Shown: one piece after another, positions 11,107-21,238 of the stretch
Numbering within the stretch: position 1 is the first letter of the stretch
How the letters are laid out: every line of letters starts with the position of its first letter
Assembly (NCBI GenBank): GCA_963966185.1
Contig: CAWZYM010000174.1
Coordinates: 387,001-451,000 of the forward strand
DNA: 64,000 nucleotides
Origin: Rhabditoides inermis
Lineage: Eukaryota; Nematoda; Chromadorea; Rhabditida; Rhabditidae
Reading direction: 5' to 3'
Program-made: the position numbers and the translations under genes
Notes under the pieces: model-generated
Databases searched by the model: none
The model's input: the letters and a program-made list of their open reading frames with translations, nothing else
What the model was told of the DNA's origin: nothing

Positions 11107-13475
11107 ATGAAATGGAAAATCATAACATCATTAAACATTGTTGCTGTGTCAATAGCGATACTTTTCCTGGTGAGTTCATTTCTGTGAACAATAGGATAAC
11201 TGCATAACATTGTTTCAGGCAATCGCATTTCGTAAAACCTCGCATTCATTCTTTCCCGAGCAGATATTGCCACAAGAGGAGTTCGATCGAGCGCTGAAAG
11301 CAGTAATGAAGTTGGTTTCTGGAAGCATGACAACTTATAACTGAAAAATCTTAAAGACAACAAGTGACGAATGCATATAGCATGTTTGCAGAGATGGGAT
11401 TATCCGCGAGAGATTCTGCTGGCAAGGTGTCTGTTTCGGTGTGGTCGACATGTATAGAGGAAAGCTGCACAAGTGAGTCTTTAAGTCAAGTGAGTCAAGT
11501 GAGTCTTAAGTGACAATTTCACTTAATAATTATATTATCTTTTAAAAGGACTAGCGTAAGAGTATAGTTTGCGTTATTGTTTATTCGACGTAATGCAACA
11601 AAACCTCATACATTATTCTATCAATCGAACTAGTCAACAACCTGCTCTTTCTACATTGAAATATAAAAGAGCAATTAGGTTGCATCTCCAAAATGACGTT
11701 GAAGCATCGACTATTTGTATCTGGTTCAACTGTTCAAGCTTTTGTAAAATAAGCAAAAAAAGCAGTTCAGATGAACCTAATGGAAAATTTGTGAACCGGG
11801 TAAAATAATGATGTGCATAACATTTTGTCGGCATGCGGAATCGAACCAGAGCCTCGCGAATCATAGCGCGCTTCCACTAACGACAGGAATTTTAAAATAA
11901 AATTTTGAGATGAAATTCCGTTTCTAGCATAAAAATATGTCATAGAAGCCGATAAACACATCCCTATGTGATACGCATCTCGAGTTCAATAGTTATAGCC
12001 AGAGTTTGTAAAGCGCGTCAATTCAAAATTTTTCCGATTGCGGATCAATAAAGTTGTCACTTTAACTTTCTTTTCATGTTTTGTTTATCAGAATTATTTG
12101 GAGATTCAATGTTAGTGGTGGGTGGTTTGATAGCACTGACATACATAACTTGGATCACATACAATCTTAAAAAAGGATAATTTCTTCAGAAACCACGTGG
12201 CTCGCATCGGCGGGTTCGAGTCGGCGACACTGGGAGAATCCGTACTCCTGCATCCGGATGGTGGGAGTTTCGACAAGCCAAGCTAAACTTGTTATACATA
12301 TATGTCCCAACCGTAACGTGAGAGGTCACCCCCACATTCGCGAGACACTCGCCATTTTGAGACATTCCATGTTTCCAGTCCTCACCCCGTCCTCCCTGGA
12401 CACAACCCACTGGCGAATGGACGTCGCCGCCCTGCCCGCAGGCTACGTGCCGACCATGCTCGCAGCAGCCGCCGCCAGTGGCAAGGTCGTCTTCGAGGTA
12501 CAGTTTGGGAACTTGGTCTATAGTATTGTTCAGGGAGATATGTAGTTGGGGCCTACGCGTAGGTGCATTTGACTACAAAAATGAAGATGCTCATATAATA
12601 CATTCACGCATTATCTTCAGTCACCCTCCGCCTGTCGCGTACTATCGCTTGGATTGGGTGGAGGCACTCTGGATGCGTTCCTCCTCTCGCGTGCGCCCAA
12701 TGCTTCGCTCACCTCTGTCGATATCAATCCCACCACGCGAGAAATGGCGAGAAAGTGGTTCGGCATGGATACGATGGACAGGTTGGATTGACTGTGTTTC
12801 CTTGTCACTTACACTTAGCACCGATAGTTTACAGACATTCTATCGTCATAATGGACGCTGCTCGATTTCTCGAAGAGGCGGTGGAGAAAAATGAGCGGAA
12901 AGTATATCTACGATATTTTCCTCAAACTCAACTTTTTCAGCTATTCTGTAATCTTCAGTGATGTTTGCGACAATTCGCCGGAAGAAAGTGTTATCTGTCC
13001 TATCATGTTGGTTTCAGTTTTATAAAAATATGAACTACAATACCACAGTAACGCTCAAAGTACAGGTCCCTACAAACGTCACACACGCTTTGGAATACGA
13101 AAAAGCTGCTGGAACCTGACGGTTAGTAAGAACCAAAAAGAATCAAAGAATGTGCGAAACAACGTCCTTTCAAGGTGTTCTCATTGTAAATCTTCTGATC
13201 AACAGCAATCTCATGTTTGATAGACGATTAGAAATACTACGGGAGGTACGTATGAGAGACGACATCAAGAAAGCAACGAGTTTCAGATTATGAATCGACA
13301 TCGAGAGTTTTTCGATTACTGCGACGTTGTGAGAGTGAACGGGAGATTAAATATGGTGGTGCTACATTTATAAAATTAGATAATCTAATTTCAGATTCTT
13401 GTCTGTTCCGATTATGAAGTCAGCGAAAACGTGGAAGAGCATTTGGGAAATTTCGAATCGAACTATAGACGATAA
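11107..13475 (+). CDS. Methyltransferase / spermidine-synthase-like protein with N-terminal membrane segment, unit 1; one-base frame problem
   Basis: Proposed exons: 11107-11169, 11219-11231, 11264-11314, 11392-11472, 12092-12110, 12190-12260, 12379-12497, 12621-12781, 12835-12901, 12941-13006, 13066-13121, 13175-13245, 13287-13355, 13395-13475; about 328 residues. The N-terminus is a signal anchor (NIVAVSIAILFL). The Rossmann methyltransferase fold shows LSLGLGGGTLDAF (SAM glycine loop), SVDINP (acidic residue), VIMDAARF, YSVIFSDVCDN and LLEPDGVLIVNLL. This resembles the nematode-expanded METTL13/spermidine-synthase-like proteins. Phases agree except from the exon ending 12901 to the next, where the frame is off by one; an extra A in CGGAAAGTATAT would explain it. 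All four units share it, so the gene is either an old pseudogene or uses an unusual donor. Tiny exons 2 and 5 are the weakest parts. Confidence 0.7.
11542..11739. mobile_element. TTAA MITE (family B), right arm deleted, unit 1
   Basis: The left inverted repeat (TTAAAAGGACTAGCGTAAG) is present in intron 4 of the methyltransferase-like gene, but the matching right arm seen in units 2 and 3 is absent. Unit 4 has the same deletion at 45258-45455. Confidence 0.75.
11826..11885 (-). other. tRNA-like sequence in methyltransferase intron, unit 1
   Basis: The minus strand begins TGTCG and ends CGACA, so the ends can pair. It contains a canonical B box (GGTTCGATTCC) and an anticodon-like hairpin. At 60 nt it lacks a proper D arm and is probably a tRNA-derived pseudogene. 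Near-identical copies lie near 26016, 34466 and 45544. Confidence 0.35.
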
Positions 13476-13574
13476 AAAAAATTCTATTGTTGCTGCCACA
13501 AAGCACGAAAAACACATATGCACAAATGGACAAGAATGAATATCGATAGTGTTCACCAAAACCCTTGACACCGT

Positions 13575-13802
13575 CTAGAAATAGCACAGTACTTCGCTGT
13601 GGATGTATTTGGAATCCTTCTTTCTGTTGTCCACTTCTTTTGAGTCACTTGTGAGAACAGAATCCGTCTTTGCTGCAATTGGGATATCTAACACATCTTC
13701 GATACACGGACGTACGATTGCTGAGCTGGAATATCGGGCGTGTACCGCAGGGTCGTCCAGTGAAACAGTAGCCTATGAAGTTGCCCAACTGTGCGCCCAC
13801 TA
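13575..13802 (-). pseudogene. F1 fragment: last two exons of the secreted-protein gene, unit 1
   Basis: Two exons, starting at 13802 (GAQLGNFIGYC motif) and ending at the stop at 13575 (ending VLCYF), match F1 exons 4 and 5 at 47304-47527. The tandem breakpoint lies in the intron just upstream, so exons 1-3 with the signal peptide are missing. What precedes it now is esterase intron 8. It is not expected to make the protein. Confidence 0.8.
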
Positions 13803-14288
13803 CTGCCCTGATTTTAGTGAAATGCTGATACTTCTTCAACAATCCTAAAGTACAAAATGTGAGTTCGTGCTGTTTTTTTCAACAACAACAAAAAACCGTT
13901 GCAAGACGCGTACAGTATTCGAACGGTGCAGATGAAAACCATGGCGAGACACCGTTCCGTAAATGACCATTGCCGTCCATATTCAGGGCAAGAAGCTGTT
14001 CCGAGGCGCGATCGCTATGTCGCCCGATCTGAACTTGTCCAAGCCGGAACATCTACGCAATGTTACCAAGGAGTTCATGAAGAGGACCGGGGTGGGCAGC
14101 TCTCTCTCTCTCTCTCTCCCTCTCCCTCTCTCTCACTCGTTGCTGATCCCATCCAGCATGTGCCTGATTTCGAGCGTTCGTGTGTTCCCCCTGTGTCCAC
14201 TGCTCGGCTTTCCTCTCACGCACTTGTTGCGCTATGCTCGTCAAAAGACCTTCGTAAGTCAGACTCTGTCAGTGGTTCTGCAAAGGCA

Positions 14289-16454
14289 ATGTCTACTTCT
14301 TCCGATCTGTTTGTGTTGTGCATTGGTTCGTGCGTGGGTATTTCCGGTGGCGTGTGTCTCGGCCCAAGCCGGACGGCGTCCTCTCGGCCCCGCTTATTGA
14401 TTGGTGACACATCGCATTTCGATCTGCGATATATCGATTATCGTATCGCATTTGGTGGTGTATGTTTTACGCGATTGGGTGTGACTGTGATTGCCCGGGA
14501 TTGTGGATGTCTCACTGGTCCCCTCCAGTGTTCCCCTTTCCTCCTCTCATGGTCCGCTACGATTTGTATTGACTGCCCCCGCGAGAACGAGATCACCGGT
14601 CGAAAGACTGATACAGTTGTCCCCCCTCTGGTGTATGAGGTATATATAGTTGACCCCCCTCTGGTGTATGAGGTATATACAGTTGACCCCCCTCTGGTGT
14701 ATGAGGTATATACAGTTGTCCCCCCTCTGGTGTATGAGGTATATACAGTTGTCCCCCCTCTGGTGTATGAGGAAAATACAGTTGTCCCCCCTCTGGTGTA
14801 TGAGGAATATACTGATTTCCCCCCTCTGGTGTATGAGGAAACGAAATTCGATCCACCTCTGATAAAGGAGGCAAAAGGATATGATTGGATAACATTGACT
14901 GCGAGCCAATGGCTACAGTACATTTATCTATTCTGCAATGATCTGATTGTGAGACTAGTGGTTGGAGTGATTTACCCTCCACTGGTCCAAGTGATATCTG
15001 ATATCAGCGTGATTTGCGCTGAGATTGATGAAATGGTATTTGAGAAAGACATATTCACGCCCGAACAGAACGACGTCGATTCTAAACGAGTCGGTGTGAA
15101 TCGTGCTGGCTCGATTCTGTCTCTTATTCTAGCCTCTATTCTGTGGAGCCAGGAATGGATGCAGAAAAGCGAACGATTGACAAGAAGATTGAGGGTGAAA
15201 ACCCGGAGGCATTTGCAAAAGATGCAGGAAATCCTGCACCAGATTCAGCATAGACCAGTTTACAGTGATCCACTTCTATTCTATGGTGGTGGCGATGAAA
15301 TGATAACAGATGATACCGTATTCGATACGGTAACCAAAAGAGTGAGAATGCTCGCCCCACTCGCAGCCAAAGTGAAATGCGGTGGGTGCAATTGCGTACT
15401 GATGGGTGATGCGAGAGTGTACGCGATGGGACGACACTATCAAAAGAATGCGAAGAAAGCGTATCCCTGTCCATGGAGAGAACAAATGGACTTGGAGCCG
15501 GGAACAAAAATTAAAATGTACATGGAATTCGTGTGCAGAGTGTGCAATGAAGTGTTTGACACAGTTGGGAATGCAACTGTACATGCGAAGAAAACACATC
15601 CAGAAATGGAACGGTTTGAGATGAGTCAGGAAGAAATGAGAAAAGAAAAGATGGAGAAAAGACACGCTGCTTACGCAGAGAGAAGGAAACAGAGTTCACA
15701 GTGCGATGATGAGGCAGAGACTAGTCAGTCAGCTGATCCACCATCACAGACAGAATCGATTGCCCACTCGCAGTCAGTGAGTGGAGGCAACGGCCGAAAA
15801 AGAAAGAGAGTGGATGGCAGTGCACAGACGAAGAGAGTGCGCACTGAACCACTGGAAGTAATCGATAGATCGATGAATGAGGCAGAGACGCAGAGTGAAC
15901 CAGGCAATGATGCTGCGGATCACTCAAGAGCCGATGTAGTAAGAGAGAACGAGAATGGAGAGGAAAGGCCGCATGCGAGCCGCGATACCGCTTTGATAAG
16001 AGAAAGCGAGGAGATGAGTGGAATAGAGTCCAGCCAGCTGTCAGCTGGTGTGACTGTGCGAGAAGAGAGATCGCAGTCTGATCTACCAACGTCCGAGGAG
16101 GCGAGTCAAGACGGACCGGTCGAACAATACCAATCAATGGAATCGATAACTGAAAGCGGAAATGAGCACGTAGATGCGAGTTCGTCAATGGAAGACGAGC
16201 CGGCGATGCAAGGAAATGATGAATTCGAAGAATATCGAGTGCAAAGTGAGCTGACCAGGTCGGCGATGGCCTGTCTCAATCACAGTGAGGGTACAAATTC
16301 GCGGATGAGCAATCAAGCAATCCATGCCTACCTCATATCGAGATACCGTAATACGAGCACATATGTGATGAACCCCGCTATCGTGCGTGGAGTGATATGG
16401 AAATACAAAGGAAGCGAGATCGCACTGTGTAACGCAATGCGAGACGCAAGGTAA
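14289..16454 (+). CDS. NeSL-type element, upstream open frame: repeats, zinc finger, start of Ulp1-like protease
   Basis: The frame is open from the element's 5' end. The first ATG in the element is 14289 (MSTSSDLF), chosen as start. Proline-rich 11-residue repeats (PPLVYEVYTVD type) are followed by a predicted C2H2 finger (CRVCNEVF, then H-x4-H), a second Cys pair (CGGC) upstream, and a Glu/Ser-rich region with the basic cluster GRKRKRVDG. The last about 60 residues (SNQAIHAYLISRY to CNAMRDAR) look like the N-terminal part of an Ulp1 protease fold. The frame then stops at TAA 16452-16454, inside the domain. Confidence 0.75.
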   Translation: MSTSSDLFVLCIGSCVGISGGVCLGPSRTASSRPRLLIGDTSHFDLRYIDYRIAFGGVCFTRLGVTVIARDCGCLTGPLQCSPFLLSWSATICIDCPRENEITGRKTDTVVPPLVYEVYIVDPPLVYEVYTVDPPLVYEVYTVVPPLVYEVYTVVPPLVYEENTVVPPLVYEEYTDFPPLVYEETKFDPPLIKEAKGYDWITLTASQWLQYIYLFCNDLIVRLVVGVIYPPLVQVISDISVICAEIDEMVFEKDIFTPEQNDVDSKRVGVNRAGSILSLILASILWSQEWMQKSERLTRRLRVKTRRHLQKMQEILHQIQHRPVYSDPLLFYGGGDEMITDDTVFDTVTKRVRMLAPLAAKVKCGGCNCVLMGDARVYAMGRHYQKNAKKAYPCPWREQMDLEPGTKIKMYMEFVCRVCNEVFDTVGNATVHAKKTHPEMERFEMSQEEMRKEKMEKRHAAYAERRKQSSQCDDEAETSQSADPPSQTESIAHSQSVSGGNGRKRKRVDGSAQTKRVRTEPLEVIDRSMNEAETQSEPGNDAADHSRADVVRENENGEERPHASRDTALIRESEEMSGIESSQLSAGVTVREERSQSDLPTSEEASQDGPVEQYQSMESITESGNEHVDASSSMEDEPAMQGNDEFEEYRVQSELTRSAMACLNHSEGTNSRMSNQAIHAYLISRYRNTSTYVMNPAIVRGVIWKYKGSEIALCNAMRDAR
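14612..14875 (+). repeat. 33-bp coding minisatellite in the retrotransposon
   Basis: Eight tandem 33-bp units encode PPLVYEVYTVD-type repeats; the last units diverge (VYEENT, VYEEYT, IKEAKG). Being a multiple of three, the array keeps the frame. The same array is at 37722-37985 in the unit 4 copy, with no visible difference. Confidence 0.9.
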
Positions 16455-19400
16455 AGTGGTGCTACCGTACCACTACAACAATCACTGGATGCTGGTTGTG
16501 GCTGATAAGTCTCACAGCACGACTACCGTATACGATCCTAGACAATGTAACTCGATCGATAATCGATCGATTGATAAACTGGAGCGCTTGTTTGGCAGCG
16601 AGATACAGTATGCCGAGCCTGCCACCTACAGTAGGCAAGAGAGAATGGAAATGAATTGTGGGCTGAGAATTGTGATGATTCTCGAACAATTAATCGATAA
16701 TCGACCGCTTTTTCACTCGATTGGAGAGCTAGAACAGCTGAGAGTGAGAATGAGAACAACGATTCATAATGAGAGAACGAGTCAGATACCGAAACTCATG
16801 GATATTGACTTGTCCCACATGCAGGTGAACCCCATGCCACTTCCAGTGAAGGGGAGTTGGCTGGAGAAGCTAAATCAGACGACCTCGTTCGAACAGGTCG
16901 AGTATGTAGCTGATCAGTTCGTGAAATTTGCATACCTTAAGAGGAAAGAGAGACACGCGGAAGCGTGTAAACTGTTGGAGGATGAGTTGCCGTCATGCGA
17001 AGCTCTCGCTGATCGGACAATACAACCAAAACAAAACAAAAAGAGGCAAGGCTGCGCCCCTAGGAAGCAGAACGATTTGAGGATACTGTATAAGGAAAAC
17101 AAAGCACATGCGGTGAAACGTATTCTCGGCGAAGAGTCGAAAGATTGCGAAATTGGAATCAACAAAGTGGAAAGTTATTTCCGAAAGACGACTACGGTCG
17201 CGCCATGTGATTATGATGCTGTGAGGCGGCTAGCCGCCAATCTACCCAAGTTGAACATCTCCGGCTCATTGTTGAGGCGGTTCGGACAAAACGAAGTGAT
17301 GACTGTCTTGAAAAATAAGCCTAATACGGCGCCGGGACCGGATGGCACTATGTATAGTGACCTTATTCTGGCCGATCCTGAAGGACTGTTCATTACTGAA
17401 TTGTTCAATCGATGCATGCGAGAACAGCGCATCCCGAAAAGCTGGAAAGAAACGAATACGTCTCTCATCTACAAGAAGGGAGACGAGATGGATATTGAAA
17501 ACTGGCGACCGATCAGTCTTATGAATGTTCTGTACAAAGTGTACACGGGTCTCTTGACAAAGAGAATGTGCGCGATTAAAGGAATGATTAGTGATTGCCA
17601 GAAGGGCTTCACGAATAGAGAAGGTACATTGGAGAACATTGCTCTTCTCCGAACACCGATTCAGCATGTCAAAGCGATAAAAGGTGACATCTGTGTATCA
17701 TGGCTCGACCTTGCCAATGCTTTTGGCAGCGTGCCACACATAGCGATACTCGAGGCCCTCAGGGCTCTTGGCTTTCCGCCCGAATTTCGACACATCATTG
17801 CGGACTTGTACGATGGAGCATCATTCCGCGTAAATACAAAGCACGATCAAACTAAAAGCATATCAATGAATGCAGGTGTGAAACAGGGTGACCCAATCTC
17901 ACCTATCTTGTTCAATATTGTGCTGGAAATGATCATTCGAGCACATCTAAAGAGAGTGAAACCTATGGAAATCCTTGGACAGAGGTTTTCACTGCTGGCT
18001 TTTGCTGATGACATGGCTGTGATCACGAAGAATCATTCGGACATGCAATATCAGCTTGAGAGAATGGCAGCTGACGCAAACCAGATCAATCTGATATTCA
18101 AGCCACGCAAGTGCGGCACACTCACTATCCAAAAAGGGAGGGTGATTACGAAAGAAACAAAGATGTATGACCAGTGCATTACTGTACTCGGTGAATCAGA
18201 CAGTTACAAGTATCTAGGTGTCAATGTCGGTTTTCGCGATATAATCGAACCGACTGAATCACTCGAGCACATGAAAATCGATATGAGGAAGCTGGCAGCA
18301 GCCAGAGGCTCGCTCAGTGGCGATCAGCTGAGAGACGCAATCAAGACATTTGTGATTTCGCGCCTATACTATTTTGCGATGAATGACAAGTTGGCAATGA
18401 GCAGCATTGATGAGCTGGAAAGGACGCTCGCAACAACTGTTGCCCACATACAGAATGTGAAGGGTGGAGTGCCGAAGCCGTACTTGTACTGCTCGAAAGG
18501 CTACCATATGCAACATCCGAAAGACATCATGTATACTGGTAATATAAACACGACAATGAAGCTGTTGTGGTCGGACGATGACTATATAAAGAATGTGTTT
18601 TGGAATCTTCTGGAATACATTTCAGTAACTTGGATTGGAGTGCAAGAGGCAATCACGCTTGATAAGAAAGAGATGTGTGCACGCTATTTGAATGATGAGC
18701 AGTTGGGATACCGTATCGGGTCATACGGTAGCCGGACAAATGTGATGCGCAACTGCCGAGAGGCGGTGCGACACTTCAGAAAGACAATGCACGTTTTCGA
18801 TGTGAAATGTGTGAATGGTGAGCTGGTGGTTGAAATGCAAGCAACCCCAGCCAGCAAAAAATCGATAACCGATAGGAAGATGAAACATCTCCTCAAACGG
18901 AGAATCACGTGTGCGCTGGACGAGTGCAACATTGAGAGAATGAGTACCGAATATTCGATGATCGGAAACAATTTTGACATGTTTGTGCAAGACAATCGAA
19001 ATGTGAAAATTCTGCGAGGCAAATTGCCGCAGGCAGTAACTGAGAGTGCGATTGAGTGGAGACACCGAGCATTGCTCGATAATCTTCCTCTGAAAGGATC
19101 GAGATTCAATTCGAAGAATGCAGAATCAGACAAGATGTGCTCTGTGTGCAACGAGAGAAAGATTGAGACGCTTGCTCACGTGCTCAATGGGTGTGAGGCT
19201 CATTTGAAAACGGGAGTGACGGACAGGCATAACAACATTCAAGACATAATAGTGGCTGCTGCGGAAAAGAGCGCAGTGAATCAAAATGCTTGGATTGAGA
19301 CTGATACGCGCAATGCGATAGATGGAGGAAACCTCCGCCCCGACATTGTGCTAAAAAGAGAGAGTGAAAAAGAAGTGGTGATAGTGGATGTGCGTGTCTC

Positions 19401-19782
19401 TTTTGGAAAGGGAATCGAGTCATTCCACAACGCCGCTGCTGATAAGATCGATAAGTACACTGTTATTGCTGAAACATATAAAGGGCTGGGATACAAAGTG
19501 TCTCTTCACCCTTTCCTTGTCAGTTCTCTCGGTGACTATTGGAAAGAGAATGATAGTGCGATGAAAGCTCTTGGAATTCCAAAGACGGAGTGGAATGACT
19601 TGATTAGTCAGATCCAATGCGAGACTCTTGAGTTTTCAAAAGCTATATATTACTTGCATACATTGGGGGAGAGTTACAACCCAAAATATGGAAATACTAG
19701 ACCAGAAAAGGCACTGAAGATGATTGCGAGATACAAAGAAAGATACGAGAGAACCCGACTACAGCGAGAAGTTGGGCAGTGA
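16396..19782 (+). CDS. NeSL-type element, main open frame: Ulp1 protease, reverse transcriptase, endonuclease
   Basis: The frame is open from 16396, overlapping the upstream frame by 59 bases in the +1 frame, with a GTG at 16456. The protease part shows NNHWMLVV (catalytic His), VYDP (Asp) and MNCGLRIV (Cys). Reverse transcriptase marks are APGPDG, NWRPISLMNV, WLDLANAFGS (motif A), GVKQGDPISPILFN (motif B), FADDM (motif C) and YKYLGV. A CCHC knuckle (CSVCNERK, then H and C) precedes the restriction-like endonuclease signature RHN, RPDIV and VVIVDVRV. Residues needed for each activity are present. The upstream protease half is out of frame by one base, so the copy is probably inactive unless the frame is shifted in translation. 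Confidence 0.85.
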   Translation, partial: YGNTKEARSHCVTQCETQGKVVLPYHYNNHWMLVVADKSHSTTTVYDPRQCNSIDNRSIDKLERLFGSEIQYAEPATYSRQERMEMNCGLRIVMILEQLIDNRPLFHSIGELEQLRVRMRTTIHNERTSQIPKLMDIDLSHMQVNPMPLPVKGSWLEKLNQTTSFEQVEYVADQFVKFAYLKRKERHAEACKLLEDELPSCEALADRTIQPKQNKKRQGCAPRKQNDLRILYKENKAHAVKRILGEESKDCEIGINKVESYFRKTTTVAPCDYDAVRRLAANLPKLNISGSLLRRFGQNEVMTVLKNKPNTAPGPDGTMYSDLILADPEGLFITELFNRCMREQRIPKSWKETNTSLIYKKGDEMDIENWRPISLMNVLYKVYTGLLTKRMCAIKGMISDCQKGFTNREGTLENIALLRTPIQHVKAIKGDICVSWLDLANAFGSVPHIAILEALRALGFPPEFRHIIADLYDGASFRVNTKHDQTKSISMNAGVKQGDPISPILFNIVLEMIIRAHLKRVKPMEILGQRFSLLAFADDMAVITKNHSDMQYQLERMAADANQINLIFKPRKCGTLTIQKGRVITKETKMYDQCITVLGESDSYKYLGVNVGFRDIIEPTESLEHMKIDMRKLAAARGSLSGDQLRDAIKTFVISRLYYFAMNDKLAMSSIDELERTLATTVAHIQNVKGGVPKPYLYCSKGYHMQHPKDIMYTGNINTTMKLLWSDDDYIKNVFWNLLEYISVTWIGVQEAITLDKKEMCARYLNDEQLGYRIGSYGSRTNVMRNCREAVRHFRKTMHVFDVKCVNGELVVEMQATPASKKSITDRKMKHLLKRRITCALDECNIERMSTEYSMIGNNFDMFVQDNRNVKILRGKLPQAVTESAIEWRHRALLDNLPLKGSRFNSKNAESDKMCSVCNERKIETLAHVLNGCEAHLKTGVTDRHNNIQDIIVAAAEKSAVNQNAWIETDTRNAIDGGNLRPDIVLKRESEKEVVIVDVRVSFGKGIESFHNAAADKIDKYTVIAETYKGLGYKVSLHPFLVSSLGDYWKENDSAMKALGIPKTEWNDLISQIQCETLEFSKAIYYLHTLGESYNPKYGNTRPEKALKMIARYKERYERTRLQREVGQ

Positions 19783-21197
19783 GATAAGCAATCTGGTCAT
19801 GTCACAATACAACACTGATACTGTACTCGTGTAGGGCTGTCTCTCTCCCCGCGACAAGGGGACCAAGAGAGCTGTCCGATAGTGCGCGATACAGCCGGCC
19901 GCCGCCCCGCTCGCCCGACGCCTCGAGGATGCTGCGACCAAGCTTCTGCTGCTGAGGGACCAACGACGGACGCGGCCGGACCCAAGTCATTTGCCAACTA
20001 CCCAAGATAAACTCCAAACTCCCACAATGCCATACGATTTGAGATAAATCATTTCAATCATCTCTCATTCTCTCTCTCCCCTCTCCCCTCTCTCTTTCCT
20101 CCCCCCTCTCTCTCTCCTATCTCTCTCTCTCTCTCTCTATCCCTCCCTCTCAGTGTTCCCGTCCTCTCCTCACTGGTGTTCTTCGTGACAAGGCAGAGAT
20201 GGCGTGTCTTCGCACCATGGATCAGATGACGCTGCTGCGAATACAGAGGAGGTGGGTAAACAAGTAAACAACAACAAACAATCAAGTAAAAAGAGATGAA
20301 AACAAACAAACAAGTAAACAAACTGGTAAACAAACTGGATGAACGGTTCAGCATGGAAGACGACGACAGCGACCAGCAGTTCTCTGGCTGTCTGCTGATC
20401 GGACCGCTGTTCCCGGCAGACGACATTCGAGACTTCCAGAGTCAATCATCCGTATGTCATTTGAATTTGAATATGTAATTACATCGTATCACTCTTATTC
20501 GTTCATATTGTTGTTCTCACTTATTATACCGTAGGTACCGTAGACCGTACGCATGTAGGTACCGTCTTGCATTTGAGTAACACTCATCTTCACGTGTTTT
20601 TTCATTTCAGAAAGTCGACCTGGTGATCGGAAGTACTCTGCATGAGATGGAGGATAAAGTGGATACGAGAGAGGTGGGTGTACAGCACAAAATAGATTGC
20701 CCTCTAAACTATAGTTCTATGCTCGCAATAAGTTGCGCGCAGTAGGGTAGATCAGAGAACGACGGAGAGTCAGCTCTCGGCAATAGCCCGCAAAACAAGA
20801 GAGGGTCGATCTGCAAGCTAGGTAGGTAGATCGAAAACTATCGCGCTATATAAGTGTTCTGGATGATTAAGTCAATGTTCCAGTCAATCGAGAACATCTT
20901 CTCGATTCTCGGTCTCCGCAACACGGATGAGCTGATGGAGAAGTACGAGGAGGATGTGGCGAGTGGAGAGTACGGTGGGATACGTAGGATACGAAGGATA
21001 CGATGTATACGATATATAGTTGAACCAGAAGTTATAGTAGACGGGAACGTAAAGAGAGACATCCAATTTTCCAGCCACAAACCATTCTGCCACAACCGTG
21101 GCTTTCTACGTCACCTCGTGGCTATACGCGCAAAAGATGAGGAGGTTGGTCTCTCTCTCTCTCTCCCCCCCTCTCTCTCTCCTCTCTCTCTCTCTCC

Positions 21198-21238
<41 letters not shown>

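Larger units (their letters stand above)
5748..13883. repeat. Tandem segment, unit 1 of 4
   Basis: About 8.1 kb. It starts at TCAACAACAAC in carboxylesterase intron 8, where units 2-4 join it to a sequence ending GTGCTGTTTTTT. That sequence continues natively as TTTTCAGACGG at 47600 in unit 4. The join therefore lies between the esterase intron and an intron of secreted-protein gene F1, with only a few shared bases (TCA). Contents: esterase exons 9-18, lectin, methyltransferase-like gene and F1 exons 4-5. Confidence 0.9.
14139..20060 (+). mobile_element. NeSL-type non-LTR retrotransposon with Ulp1-like protease and restriction-like endonuclease
   Basis: The boundaries come from the empty site in unit 3 (28.33 kb). 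The left flank ends CTCTCACTC and the right flank resumes TCTCTCATTC, so the element sits inside a TC microsatellite. No clear target duplication is visible; about four TC bases may be lost. Domain order: 33-bp coding repeats, C2H2 zinc finger, basic nuclear-localisation stretch, Ulp1-type cysteine protease, reverse transcriptase, CCHC knuckle, PD-D endonuclease, then about 280 bp of 3' untranslated sequence ending TTTCAATCA. This order matches the NeSL clade known from nematodes. There is no poly-A tail. Confidence 0.88.

Noticed and set aside
13899..14288. Upstream extension of the retrotransposon frame into esterase sequence
   Set aside because: The frame is open by chance through esterase exon 9 and the TC tract; the element begins at 14139 and its first ATG is 14289.
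14612..14875. The 33-bp repeats as a CRISPR-like array
   Set aside because: Units are contiguous with no unique spacers, in frame, inside a eukaryotic retrotransposon.
14438..14982. Minus-strand frames with repeated HTPEGGQLY or TRGGTTVYT
   Set aside because: Shadow frames of the 33-bp coding repeats on the other strand.
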